Positions 44,270 through 53,711 of a stretch of DNA of 64,000 nucleotides are shown here, in pieces. The first letter of the stretch is position 1. Each line of letters begins with the position of its first letter. The notes under the pieces were generated by a model. It saw only the letters and a program-made list of their open reading frames with translations, did not search any database and was not told the DNA's origin. The translations under genes were made by a program, and so were the position numbers. Origin of the DNA: Flammeovirga pectinis (GTDB taxonomy: Bacteria; Bacteroidota; Bacteroidia; Cytophagales; Flammeovirgaceae); the NCBI RefSeq assembly GCF_003970675.1, contig NZ_CP034562.1, forward strand, positions 3,401,001 to 3,465,000, written 5' to 3'.

Positions 44270-45367
44270 TTAAAATGCCTCTCCCAATGTTATATAAAGT
44301 CCTTTATTATTATCTGTTACACTCCAAGCAAAATCAATACGAACATTTGCGGGGTCTTTTCTATTAATATTAAAACGTAAACCACCACCTAAGGCTGCTT
44401 TTATATACTTAAAATCATCAAACTGATCATAAACAGTGCCTGTTCCTGCAAAAGCTGTTGCCCCAAACCTTCCAATTAAAGTTGCTCTAAATTCAGCCTG
44501 TAATTGTAGATAATGTTCATCTCTAAATCTACCTAACGTATATCCTCTTAAAATTTGTTTCCCTCCTAAAAGAGCCAATTCATTAAAGGGTACATTACCA
44601 AAAGTTGATTTCATTAATCCTTGAAAAGCCAGTACTCTTTTTCCATCAGTATCGAAGTCTAAATAGCGTCTTGCATCTAGCTCTATAGTAGCAAAACCAC
44701 CATCTTCTAAAGAACTTGCATAAAATGTGGCGGCAAAATCCAAATAATAGTTTTGGGTAGGTGTTAGAATACTATTTCGCTTGTCGTACATTAAAACAGG
44801 ACCGAAACCCAGATAGTGTCCACCTTCTGCTCCTGTAACATTGGGTGGTGGAATACTATTGTTTTCTTGGTCGTTATATGTAAAATCAAATAATGTGATA
44901 TATCTTAATCTTCCTCCAACAAATAATTTTGGTCTAAACTGATAAAGTACTCTCTCTTTAAATTCAAAAGAGGTATATTCTGATAAGATATAATCGTCTG
45001 ATGAGTTAGGCCCTATACCAAATAATTGTTCGGGAGTATTTTTATATTCGATGATTCCTTTTAAAAAGAACTTCTCCTTATTTGTTAAGATAGTATGCTC
45101 TGAAGACAAGAAGTTTTGTCCTTTAAAAGAAGAGCCGTAATAAAAATTAATATTTGATGGACGTGTAGAATAATCTCTTCGATCCATCTTAAACTGATAC
45201 AATAAGTAAATTCCTAAAACAACATCTGTTTTTGGACTATATGTAAAAGCTGGTGATGGGAGAATATTATCTTTATACACTTCCTTTTTTAAAGAGTCTG
45301 AATCGCTACAAATTCCTAAAAAGGGAAGTAAAAAAAGTAAAAAGCTATATAATAATTTCTTCTTCAA
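44270..45367 (-). CDS. BamA/TamA-like outer membrane barrel without POTRA domains (second copy)
   Basis: A 365-residue barrel with a signal peptide (about 1-20). Omp85-like features are the D-K-R-N-S-x-x-T-P-T-x-N strand (about 195-206), G-G-x-x-I-L-R-G-Y (about 267-275), and the closing strand with terminal F. It starts with TTG (45367) directly after the TAA of the porin gene; no ATG or GTG fits better since the signal peptide begins there. This tight coupling makes translational linkage likely. It shares strand pattern and length with the barrel at 40884. It is last in the nadK-porin-barrel operon. Confidence 0.78.
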   Translation of the reverse strand: MKKKLLYSFLLFLLPFLGICSDSDSLKKEVYKDNILPSPAFTYSPKTDVVLGIYLLYQFKMDRRDYSTRPSNINFYYGSSFKGQNFLSSEHTILTNKEKFFLKGIIEYKNTPEQLFGIGPNSSDDYILSEYTSFEFKERVLYQFRPKLFVGGRLRYITLFDFTYNDQENNSIPPPNVTGAEGGHYLGFGPVLMYDKRNSILTPTQNYYLDFAATFYASSLEDGGFATIELDARRYLDFDTDGKRVLAFQGLMKSTFGNVPFNELALLGGKQILRGYTLGRFRDEHYLQLQAEFRATLIGRFGATAFAGTGTVYDQFDDFKYIKAALGGGLRFNINRKDPANVRIDFAWSVTDNNKGLYITLGEAF

Positions 45368-46831
45368 TTAAAATGTAAATTGAGTAGTGATCATAAAAAA
45401 GTGCTGAGTATAGGCCGTTCCTGATTGAGTATCCCAAAAGTATTGCCCAGGTACCCAAAAGTTATAAGTTGCACAAATTTCCCAATGTCTACTTAAAGAT
45501 ATAACTGTAGATAATTGCATAGAATCTCCTAAATCTCTAGAATTGCTATTACCACTTCTCATAATTCCGTTAGAGGTATTGTATACAGCATCGTTTATAC
45601 TAGAGCGTTGGAAATTCCAATACGTTAATCTCGATTTCACTATTTTAAATACAGTAAAATCAACATTAGCTGACAAAGAAGTCAGGTTTTTTCTATCCAT
45701 AGCTCCATGTTCGCCAAAAAACTGTGCTACTTGAGGAAATAATGGGTTGAATGTACCCAACGTACCATCATTTGGGTTTTGATCTCCTGAAGAATAATCA
45801 AAACCTAACCAAATATGAGGTTGTAATTTAACTTCTGGAAAGGATACTCCAAACTCTGTAGTAATAGAATATGCTGCAATCTTTTGATCACCAAAGGATC
45901 CAAATTGATACATTGCTTCTATCTCATAATTAAAGATACGTTTAATTGGTCCTGCTAACAAGAAACCTGCAGTGTATCTTGTTTCGTTTGCTGTACCTTC
46001 TTCGTAAACAGCATTCTGACGATGTAAGCCATATATATATGGTTCAAAATAGGTCCTATCAAAAGATGACCAACTTGGAATGCCAAAACCTGCATGTGTA
46101 CTATATGGGATATCACTAGATTCGTACTTAACACCCCAAATTGTTGTATTTTCATCTCTAGTTGTATAACCATCTGGAACAGGAATTACTGGTCGAGTGA
46201 CAAAAGCAGTTAATTTATCTTTTTCATTCCCAAAGTAAAACCCTGCACCGTCAAAAGTACGGCGTGTTGTTAACCAGTTTCCGGGAGATAGTAAACGTTC
46301 ATGCCCCGCTTGTAACTCTCTTCTACCTACCCAAACCCCTAAATTGGTTTTGTTATATAATTTAAACTTATATTCTGCAAATAGATTTAGAAAAGCTCCT
46401 TTAGTAACTGGGGTTCCAGCACCTAACCGAGATCCATCATCTTTTGTGGTATTAGAGTAAATACCTTCAGCAAATAGTCTAAAATTAGTACCAAAATGTA
46501 CATCTGCATGTGCGCGTAAACGCAATGTAAACAAGCCTGAATTTTGTGAGCTAAACTCTTCATTTATGGTTGGCATATACCGTCCTCGTACTTGCCCACC
46601 AAATGACGCCCAAATCTTCTTATTGTTTGATAAAGGAACTGTCTTGATCATATCAGACCAATCTTTTGCTCTCTTATCTCTATCAGACCAGTCTGAAAGT
46701 TTCCAATTTTCTTTATATCTCCTATCGGCATAAGGAGGAAGCTGTAAATCTTTATTTACGTCTTGAGCTTCCACCTGAAAACCAATAATTAAAATCAAAA
46801 ATAAAGTAGAATACTTCCTTACATTCGACAT
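45368..46831 (-). CDS. Alginate-export-like outer membrane porin
   Basis: From the ATG at 46831 the product is 487 residues with a signal peptide ending near residue 22. The rest is an amphipathic beta barrel with the G-G-Q-V-R-G-R-Y start and R-x-R-A-H-A-D (about 95) pattern of the Alginate_exp/AlgE-like family, and the last residue is Phe. These porins move oligosaccharides or acidic sugars; here the substrate is unproven. It begins 4 bases after the nadK stop. A TTG-started longer frame (46855) would overlap nadK and is rejected. Confidence 0.8.
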   Translation of the reverse strand: MSNVRKYSTLFLILIIGFQVEAQDVNKDLQLPPYADRRYKENWKLSDWSDRDKRAKDWSDMIKTVPLSNNKKIWASFGGQVRGRYMPTINEEFSSQNSGLFTLRLRAHADVHFGTNFRLFAEGIYSNTTKDDGSRLGAGTPVTKGAFLNLFAEYKFKLYNKTNLGVWVGRRELQAGHERLLSPGNWLTTRRTFDGAGFYFGNEKDKLTAFVTRPVIPVPDGYTTRDENTTIWGVKYESSDIPYSTHAGFGIPSWSSFDRTYFEPYIYGLHRQNAVYEEGTANETRYTAGFLLAGPIKRIFNYEIEAMYQFGSFGDQKIAAYSITTEFGVSFPEVKLQPHIWLGFDYSSGDQNPNDGTLGTFNPLFPQVAQFFGEHGAMDRKNLTSLSANVDFTVFKIVKSRLTYWNFQRSSINDAVYNTSNGIMRSGNSNSRDLGDSMQLSTVISLSRHWEICATYNFWVPGQYFWDTQSGTAYTQHFFMITTQFTF

Positions 46832-46835
46832 TTTC

Positions 46836-47606
46836 TTACACGTTAAATTGTTCAATCAAAATTCTTTCCTCTAAGGATTGATCTTGATCAAATAGTAGAT
46901 GTCTTAAATCACTTTTATCCTGCCATACCTTTGCTTTTACAACATTCTTCACTTCTTTAGAATCTGCTGCTGCACCAATAGGTCTTTTAACAGGGTCAAG
47001 GTTTGTAATTTCGATCGTAACGTCATCTGGTAATAAGGCTCCCTTCCATCTTCGTGGTCTAAATGGAGAAACTGGAGTTAATGCTAATAGATTTGCATTT
47101 AATGGAATAATAGGACCATGAGCTGAAAAATTATAAGCTGTACTTCCTGCAGGAGTAGATACTAAAACACCATCTGCATTTAAAGTTTCTAGCATTGTTT
47201 TTCCGTTAACGTCAATTTTTAAGTTTGCACTCTGACCCGAATAACGAATTACAGAAACTTCATTGTAGGCTTTATAATGGTGGTGTTCTCCCTCTACATC
47301 TTCTATATCTACAGAAATTGGACAAAGATGTACATCTTTAGAATGGTTAATACGCTCTAAAAGATCAACATCTTCTTTATATTCATTCAATAGGAAACCT
47401 AATGTTCCTCTGTTCATCCCAAAAATTGGTGTTTTTAAATGAGGATAAGTATGGAGTGTTTGTAATAAAAAACCATCACCTCCTAAAGCAACAATTACAT
47501 CTGCTTCATCCACTGAATGGTTCTCGTATTTATCAATAAGTAAATTATATGCCTCTTCACTTTTTGGGCTTCCAGATTTTACAAAAGCTAATTTTTGATA
47601 TTTCAT
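46836..47606 (-). CDS. nadK: NAD kinase
   Basis: A 256-residue ATP-NAD kinase that makes NADP. Visible are the substrate motif A-L-G-G-D-G-F-L-L (about 40-48), G-M-N-R-G-T-L-G-F-L (about 64-73) and the Gly-rich stretch with S-T-P-A-G-S-T-A-Y (about 151-159). Bacteroidota nadK is usually next to cell-wall or barrel-assembly genes; here the following genes encode a porin and a barrel. It lies after the MFS operon terminator (47631-47670). Confidence 0.94.
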   Translation of the reverse strand: MKYQKLAFVKSGSPKSEEAYNLLIDKYENHSVDEADVIVALGGDGFLLQTLHTYPHLKTPIFGMNRGTLGFLLNEYKEDVDLLERINHSKDVHLCPISVDIEDVEGEHHHYKAYNEVSVIRYSGQSANLKIDVNGKTMLETLNADGVLVSTPAGSTAYNFSAHGPIIPLNANLLALTPVSPFRPRRWKGALLPDDVTIEITNLDPVKRPIGAAADSKEVKNVVKAKVWQDKSDLRHLLFDQDQSLEERILIEQFNV

Positions 47607-47630
47607 GATAATAATAAGTTCATCGAATAA

Positions 47631-47670
47631 TTAAAAAATGGTAGGAATGCTACCTCGGTAACATTCCTAC
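47631..47670 (-). terminator. Terminator of the nine-gene operon
   Basis: On the minus strand, a 14-base stem GTAGGAATGTTACC / GGTAGCATTCCTAC (one T-G pair) with loop GA is followed by CATTTTTTAATT. It separates the MFS gene (stop 47679) from nadK. Confidence 0.85.
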
Positions 47671-47678
47671 ATATGCGT

Positions 47679-49304
47679 TTACTCTACTACCTCATCTTCT
47701 AATTTCATTCCCGGAAGGAAGAAACTAAGTAGTAAAGAGATTACGGTGAAAATGCTAATGATATTCATAGTTTTAACGAATGCTTTTTCAGCTGAATCAT
47801 TTACTATGTTTTGGTAAGCATCTTTGGTATTTTCTGGTAATTGCTCTTGTACCCAAACTTTTTCTTGTTCAGGAGTAATTTCCATAAATGTATTTTCTAA
47901 TTCAATTACAATTTCTTCTTTTTGTTCTTCTTTTAATGACAAGCCTTCTGTTGCTTCATACCCATCAACCATAAAAGAATACACAGAACCGAAAAGAATA
48001 GAACCTGCAAAGGCAATCGCAAAACCCTGCCCGATAATTTCTTTTAATGTTTCTGATAACCCAGAAGCCTCTCCATTTTGTTCTGGTGTTACCTTAATCA
48101 TGGTCACTGTAGCAATTTGAGCCATTACCAACCCACAACCAATACCAAACAAAACAGAACCTCCTAAAGTTGTCATAGGTGTCATGTCTACTGAAATTTG
48201 TTGTCCTAATACATAAGAACCTCCTAAAATCAGTACAAAACCTGCAATAATTATCCATTTTGGAGCAATCTTTTTTCCTAAACCTGGAGTGAAGAATGAA
48301 ATGATAGCTACACCTAATGAGATAGGTAGAGTTGTTAATGCAGTATCAAAAGAATCTAGACCTGCTGCAGATTGCACAAATACTGAAACGGCAAATAATA
48401 CTGCTGCAAACAAGAAATATAATAATGCTTGTACAATCATTCCTACAGTAAAAGGAATGTTAGAAAGGATAGATGCATTTAATAATGGTGTTTCTCCTTT
48501 TGCTGCTAAAGCATTTCCTCTTTTAAAGAATACTACCAATAAAACAGTTGCTAAAACATATAAAATTGGCACTATTGATAAGCCTCCTAATGGAATTACC
48601 GTTCCTGCAATTTCAAAAGGTCTTTTCTCTGTTAACCATCCATACTCAGAAGCCATTGTTGTTGCAATTAAGAACATACCAAAAGCGACAACAGACATTA
48701 TTACTGAAGGAATATCAATCTTAATGGTATCATCTTTTTCTGTTTCTGGTAATGTAAATGCACTAATTACTGTAAGAACACCAAATGCAGGCGACAAACC
48801 TAAGGCCACTCTCCAAGAAACCACACTTGCTAAATAGCCTACAACTACTGGTGCTACAGCTGATATTACCATCAAAATTGCTCCGTAAATACCAAAAGCT
48901 GTTGCTCTCTGAGAACCTTCATAGAAGTACATTATTAGAGCAATTGAGGTAGGAATAACCATCACCATTCCAAAAGGCCAAATTACAGCCCACGCAATAC
49001 TAAATATTGTAGAGTTTGGTGCTAAAACTACTATTGTTAAACCAATAGTGTATATGATAGATCCTATTAAGAATACTTTTTTCTTTCCAATTTTATCTCC
49101 TAATCTGCCTGCTGTAACCATTAATGTACCCGCTATTAAAGAAGCAGAAACAATTACCATTTGTAAACCTGATACAGACCAATTTAAATCTTGTACAATT
49201 GGTCCAATCAATACATTAATACTAAATGATGTAATGTACATCATCACCATCGATAAGATGATTACGATTAATGGTTTCCAATTCATTTTTTCTTGTGTAC
49301 TCAT
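47679..49304 (-). CDS. MFS transporter with about 14 helices (DHA2-like)
   Basis: A 541-residue major facilitator protein. The loop motif G-R-L-G-D-K-I-G-K-K (about residues 66-75) is the family's motif A, and the first helices match the drug:H+ antiporter-2 type. Residues about 440-500 form an acidic, Glu-rich soluble loop before the last helix. It is last in the nine-gene operon, with a terminator 9 bases after it. Whether it imports the operon's substrate or exports a product is unknown. Confidence 0.88.
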   Translation of the reverse strand: MSTQEKMNWKPLIVIILSMVMMYITSFSINVLIGPIVQDLNWSVSGLQMVIVSASLIAGTLMVTAGRLGDKIGKKKVFLIGSIIYTIGLTIVVLAPNSTIFSIAWAVIWPFGMVMVIPTSIALIMYFYEGSQRATAFGIYGAILMVISAVAPVVVGYLASVVSWRVALGLSPAFGVLTVISAFTLPETEKDDTIKIDIPSVIMSVVAFGMFLIATTMASEYGWLTEKRPFEIAGTVIPLGGLSIVPILYVLATVLLVVFFKRGNALAAKGETPLLNASILSNIPFTVGMIVQALLYFLFAAVLFAVSVFVQSAAGLDSFDTALTTLPISLGVAIISFFTPGLGKKIAPKWIIIAGFVLILGGSYVLGQQISVDMTPMTTLGGSVLFGIGCGLVMAQIATVTMIKVTPEQNGEASGLSETLKEIIGQGFAIAFAGSILFGSVYSFMVDGYEATEGLSLKEEQKEEIVIELENTFMEITPEQEKVWVQEQLPENTKDAYQNIVNDSAEKAFVKTMNIISIFTVISLLLSFFLPGMKLEDEVVE

Positions 49305-49318
49305 TGTTTAGTTTATTT

Positions 49319-51433
49319 TTATGGTGTCACAATTTCTTTTTTTCTTTTTTCGTAAAACTCAGAAGTTTGATCTATCCAAGTTCTTAAGTAGGGACGAAAA
49401 GCTTCTAACATCTCTGCAGTACGATCTGGACTTTCCCAAGCCTCATTATCGTTGCGTTGATATTTCATTTCTTTTACCACTTCCATTCTTTCTATTAATC
49501 GATCTATAATTTCTGGAGCTTTCTCTTTTGACCAAGTTGGCTGACCATCTACCTCTACATAAATCGGTGAAGTATGTGCTTGTATTCTTTTTGTGAATTC
49601 ACTTTGGAAGACAATATCATGTGCCTTTTCTCCATGAACTTTTATTGCTATCCAAGCACTTTCATTCATTGGTAATTCCAAATCAATTTCTATTTCTTCT
49701 TGTCCTTTTTCTAGTTTGACTTCTTTCACTACATCACCATTTACAATAATGCTAGCGTATTTTAAAAGATCCCAGCTAGGAACAATATATCCTTTTGCTT
49801 TTATCTGAATCGTTTCTCCTTTCTTTACTTGAACAGTCGCACCTATATCATTTCCATTTACAGTAAAGTCTATCATCGGACCGTTTGATGCAAATGATTT
49901 CCCTTCTGCCAAACCTTTATTCCAAGCATCTGGAGTAAATTCCCCATCAACTTTTACATATGTTCTTACCGATCCTGGTAAAGACATATAAGGCCAATCT
50001 GATCCTGCTGCTGCAGCTAATTTGAAACCTAAGTTTAGAAATGCATACCAATCGTTTAGGTTTAAAGAATGATATTGGAATATCTCAACAAAATCCACTT
50101 CGTCTTCTGGAGCCAACATTGCTAATGCAATATTCTGTTGAAATTGAGCGAAATCCATGTGTGCTACACCAAATACTCCTCCTTGTTTATGTACCTCTTT
50201 TGATACTTTATCGTAGTGAAAATAATCGTTTGGATAACGTACAAATTCATCTTGTCCCATTGCTAAAACATGTCCCAAAAAGTCCGTTCTAGGATCTTCT
50301 TGACCTGAAGCGATGTAATAATCTTTTTCTTTATACTGACCATCTTTACCCCAAGCATATTGATCGAAATGTGTCGTTACTGAATTACCTAAAGCATACA
50401 ACCAATGCATGTGTAAATCTGCAGCTCTCGCATGGGCCATTTGATTAGCATTTACAGACGAATTTCTACGCGAAAAGTGATTGTGAACATCTCCAGAATA
50501 CCATCCTTTTGAAGGCATATCAATTACATGGTCCATTGTAATATTGATGTTATTATCTTGGTCGGCTTTAATCTCAATTTCTTTTGATAGAATTGGATAT
50601 TCAGGTCCTTTCATTACTACTAATGTATATTTCCCAGCAGGTATATTGGCTTGGTATAAACCATCTACATACATAGAGTAATGATTATCATTAGGCCAAT
50701 TAATTTGATCTAACTCCTCGCGTATTTCTACCGAACGAACCATAGTTTCAAAGAACTGTAACTCAATAGCACTTTCTGTTGGAAGAGGCATTCTTCCAGA
50801 TGCATCATACAATCCAATTTGTGCCGCTACACGTTCTTTCGATTTCTTTTCAATTAGGTTTAATTGAAGTTTACCCGTCTTATTTAAAGGTTTTGAACTT
50901 CCTATTTTCTCAAATTTAATAGCACGAATAAATAATAACTTACTCGACATATCTAAACCACTTGAAATAGCAAAATCTGTTTTACCATATCCTCTGTTGG
51001 CAAATCGAGCTCTATCTAAAATAAATTCAAATGTCTGATATCCTTCTTTACCTTCCTCAATATCTATTTTATGTACAGCATTTACACCACCATTTCTATC
51101 ATATGCATAATAGAACTCACTAAGGTTACTTACATCTAATTCTACCGTTACTTTAATTTGCTGATCTACATCAAAAACAAACGTATCATCAATACCAAAA
51201 CCCAAAGCAATTCCAAATAAGATATTCTGATCTCCTTCTTCTTTTACACCTGCTCTAGAAGGGTCATTATCTACTCTTAATCCCATTGTTTGGAAAACAC
51301 CTGTAGCAATCACTCTATCAACTTGACTTGTATGCCAATCTAATTCAAAAGTTCCTGAAGCATTATCAGGCTGGTGAGCTAATAAAGGCAATGCCAGTAG
51401 CCAACATAAACTTAGTAGTAGTATTTTTTTCAT
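49319..51433 (-). CDS. CehA/McbA-like PHP-type metallohydrolase, secreted
   Basis: From the ATG at 51433 the product is 704 residues with a signal peptide (ending LLA, about 19). Residues about 25-170 form a beta-rich domain, then after about 300 a PHP-like metal-site region contains G-D-V-H-N-H-F, a middle H-A-R-A-A-D-L-H-M-H-W, G-V-A-H-M-D and A-A-G-S-D-W-P-Y. CehA/McbA hydrolases cut carbamate and related bonds. It is the next-to-last gene in the nine-gene operon and could act on the substrate outside the cell. A TTG-started longer frame is rejected. Confidence 0.8.
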   Translation of the reverse strand: MKKILLLSLCWLLALPLLAHQPDNASGTFELDWHTSQVDRVIATGVFQTMGLRVDNDPSRAGVKEEGDQNILFGIALGFGIDDTFVFDVDQQIKVTVELDVSNLSEFYYAYDRNGGVNAVHKIDIEEGKEGYQTFEFILDRARFANRGYGKTDFAISSGLDMSSKLLFIRAIKFEKIGSSKPLNKTGKLQLNLIEKKSKERVAAQIGLYDASGRMPLPTESAIELQFFETMVRSVEIREELDQINWPNDNHYSMYVDGLYQANIPAGKYTLVVMKGPEYPILSKEIEIKADQDNNINITMDHVIDMPSKGWYSGDVHNHFSRRNSSVNANQMAHARAADLHMHWLYALGNSVTTHFDQYAWGKDGQYKEKDYYIASGQEDPRTDFLGHVLAMGQDEFVRYPNDYFHYDKVSKEVHKQGGVFGVAHMDFAQFQQNIALAMLAPEDEVDFVEIFQYHSLNLNDWYAFLNLGFKLAAAAGSDWPYMSLPGSVRTYVKVDGEFTPDAWNKGLAEGKSFASNGPMIDFTVNGNDIGATVQVKKGETIQIKAKGYIVPSWDLLKYASIIVNGDVVKEVKLEKGQEEIEIDLELPMNESAWIAIKVHGEKAHDIVFQSEFTKRIQAHTSPIYVEVDGQPTWSKEKAPEIIDRLIERMEVVKEMKYQRNDNEAWESPDRTAEMLEAFRPYLRTWIDQTSEFYEKRKKEIVTP

Positions 51434-51481
51434 TCTCTTCTTAGTAGTAATCAAATAGAGAGGTTATTATAGGTACCAATC

Positions 51482-51503
51482 ACTCAGAACCGAAGTCCTG
51501 AGT
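51482..51503 (-). other. Intercistronic stem-loop between the decarboxylase and PHP hydrolase genes
   Basis: On the minus strand, ACTCAGGAC, loop TTCG, GTTCTGAGT (one G-T pair) form a stem closed by a C(UUCG)G tetraloop. No T run follows, so it is a likely stability or processing hairpin, not a terminator. Confidence 0.6.
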
Positions 51504-51533
51504 AATTAATAATTTCATCTAAATATTCTTTGC

Positions 51534-52919
51534 TTAGATATCTTTCAATCTTTCTGGAACAACATGTCTTGAGAATACTTCATCTTGTGTTTCCGGTGTT
51601 TTTACCCACTCCACTGTATCTCCTGTTACTAACACCATACCCGGACGAGGTAAAGCATTAAAGTTACATGTATAAGGTTCAATGTATGATCCTGTATTTA
51701 GGAATGCCAATGTATCACCTTTCTCTAATTGAGGCATCTTATGTTGTTCTGCTAAACAATCGTAGTTACAAGTAATACCTACAACGTCTACTGGAGTATC
51801 GTATTCTTTGTCAGCTTTATTACAAGCTACTAAATCAAATGGAGGAACTACATTTAAACCACCAACACTTAAGAAAGTCTCCGAAGTATCTGTTTCAGCC
51901 CATTGGTAATCCATACCATTTGCTGTCTCATGTTTCATGTTATGTACTTTAAATAAGTGAATACCACTCTCATTGTACATTGCACGACCTGGCTCAATTT
52001 CTAAGATTACTCCATCAGAAGAAAGACCAATTGCTTTCATTCCATTTCTGAAAGTTTCAGTAATCACTTTTGCGAAATCTTCCATATGAGGTGTTTCGTA
52101 ATCTGTTACTGCCACTCTAGATTCTTTATCCATATCAGAAGGAAAACCACCACCCACAGAAACAATTGCTGGTGACCAGTTATTACCTACTCCATCATGA
52201 ATTTCTTTGATCATGTCTACAATCGACTGTACTAAGGATTGCCAGAAAATAGGTTTTTTAGAATGACGGCCAGCATGCGTATGTACACCTACTAGTTTTA
52301 CATTTGGGCAATCTGCAAACTGAGGTAACATTTCTCTTACTTCAGATGTAGGAATACCGTATTTTACAGTTTGTGTCATCTCACGAATCAAACGAGCTGG
52401 GAAGAAATCTGAAGGCTCATCAAGATCAGCCATATAAGGCTTAATACGTAACATAACGTGTGCTTCTTTTCCTAACTCTTTTGCAATTCTTTGGCACACC
52501 CCTAACTCATCTTTATTATCTAAGACAATGTGGATTCCTAAATCAATTGCTTTACGAATAATATCATCCGACTTAATTGAACCATTCACAGCGATATCTT
52601 CGTAAGGAACACCACCTCTAATTGCTGTTTCCAATTCACCAGCCCCAAAAGTATCACAGCCACAACCTGCTTTTGTTAACACTCTTCTAATAGCAACTGT
52701 AGGGTTTGCCTTTACAGCAGCCATTACACGAATACGTCCTTCTGGATAGAATTCCTGAAATGTATTTTGAAACGCTAAATAGTTTTTTACTAAAATATTT
52801 TCAGAAACCACGAATAATGGTGTACCAAATTTTTCTGCAATTTCTACAGTATTTACGTCTTCGATGTATAAATCGCCATCCTTAACGCTTAACAACGGGT
52901 TCATTTTGATATCGCTCAT
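51534..52919 (-). CDS. PLP-dependent decarboxylase, diaminopimelate-decarboxylase-like
   Basis: A 461-residue fold-type III enzyme. The PLP lysine lies in M-A-A-V-K-A-N-P (about residues 64-71); V-G-V-H-T-H-A-G (about 212) stands where lysA has G-x-H-x-H-I-G-S, followed by R-H-S-K-K. The Gly-rich phosphate loop V-S-V-G-G-G-F-P-S-D, E-P-G-R, the active Cys in C-N-Y-D-C-L, and G-S-Y near the end are present. Changes in the specificity segments suggest a substrate other than diaminopimelate, perhaps another amino acid. It lies in the catabolic operon, not with lysine genes. Confidence 0.8.
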   Translation of the reverse strand: MSDIKMNPLLSVKDGDLYIEDVNTVEIAEKFGTPLFVVSENILVKNYLAFQNTFQEFYPEGRIRVMAAVKANPTVAIRRVLTKAGCGCDTFGAGELETAIRGGVPYEDIAVNGSIKSDDIIRKAIDLGIHIVLDNKDELGVCQRIAKELGKEAHVMLRIKPYMADLDEPSDFFPARLIREMTQTVKYGIPTSEVREMLPQFADCPNVKLVGVHTHAGRHSKKPIFWQSLVQSIVDMIKEIHDGVGNNWSPAIVSVGGGFPSDMDKESRVAVTDYETPHMEDFAKVITETFRNGMKAIGLSSDGVILEIEPGRAMYNESGIHLFKVHNMKHETANGMDYQWAETDTSETFLSVGGLNVVPPFDLVACNKADKEYDTPVDVVGITCNYDCLAEQHKMPQLEKGDTLAFLNTGSYIEPYTCNFNALPRPGMVLVTGDTVEWVKTPETQDEVFSRHVVPERLKDI

Positions 52920-52952
52920 GATCTAATTTTTTATTTATATTTTTTTGACTGA

Positions 52953-53699
52953 TTATAGAAATACCACACAACCTAATCGAACTGTATGATCTTCATCTTC
53001 AAACACACCTCTATAAAACACACTTGTTTGTAGTTTTGGTGTAATTGCATATTGTGCAAAAACCTCTTGTATATATCGGTCTTGTCTTGTTTTCGTTAAA
53101 TTACTCGCTGTATAGATTGGAGTAACTTGCATAAAGAATTTTTCGCTGAAAATAATTGGTGTAATTACCTGAAAAGAAATTCCATGTTGTGCTTCTTTAA
53201 ATTCTGTTGGAATTTGATCTGCTGTAGGTACCGATGTATATTGGTAAGAAAGAATTGGAAAAGCTTGAATCCAATCTGCTATCATTAAACCTGCTGTTAC
53301 ACCGGGCTGCACCAACCACGAACTTGTTCCTAATCCATTTTCAAAGCTTCCTGTTGGTGCAAATACATCTACAGATGGACCAAATGCACCAAAGAATTTA
53401 TCGTAATTTTTATAAGGAAGATAAAAGTATCTTGCTCTAAAATCTCCTAAACCAAACTTTTCTGTTTGATCATTATACATTAAAGGAATTTCTGCTAGTA
53501 TTAAATGAGCTTCTGAAGGTGAATAAATAATCTCGGCTCGGTAGCCCATTACATTACCACCTGACTTTCTACTGTTATACTCCAATTGGTTATTTATTTG
53601 AGTATAAAAGTTAGTTGGTTTTGAAGCATCAATTTCTTCGTCTTGTGCAAATGTGATTGATGAAATTAGTAGTAATAAACAGATGAATAAAATTTTCAT
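52953..53699 (-). CDS. Outer-membrane barrel protein (DUF6268-like)
   Basis: A 248-residue protein with a signal peptide (ending T-F-A-Q, about 19) and about ten amphipathic strands, ending in a hydrophobic strand (C-V-V-F-L). It resembles small outer-membrane transporters of the DUF6268/phenol-degradation MetA type. It lies 12 bases after the membrane-protein gene and before the decarboxylase, and is a candidate outer-membrane entry route for the operon's substrate. Confidence 0.65.
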   Translation of the reverse strand: MKILFICLLLLISSITFAQDEEIDASKPTNFYTQINNQLEYNSRKSGGNVMGYRAEIIYSPSEAHLILAEIPLMYNDQTEKFGLGDFRARYFYLPYKNYDKFFGAFGPSVDVFAPTGSFENGLGTSSWLVQPGVTAGLMIADWIQAFPILSYQYTSVPTADQIPTEFKEAQHGISFQVITPIIFSEKFFMQVTPIYTASNLTKTRQDRYIQEVFAQYAITPKLQTSVFYRGVFEDEDHTVRLGCVVFL

Positions 53700-53711
53700 T
53701 TTAATGAGTTA

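Noticed and set aside
44183..44380. Plus-strand open frame of 65 codons
   Set aside because: It overlaps the 3' end of the barrel gene at 44270 on the other strand and has no sensible start signal.
48289..48837. Plus-strand open frame of 182 codons
   Set aside because: It is the shadow of the MFS transporter gene; composition is low-complexity T/N/K and no domain is visible.
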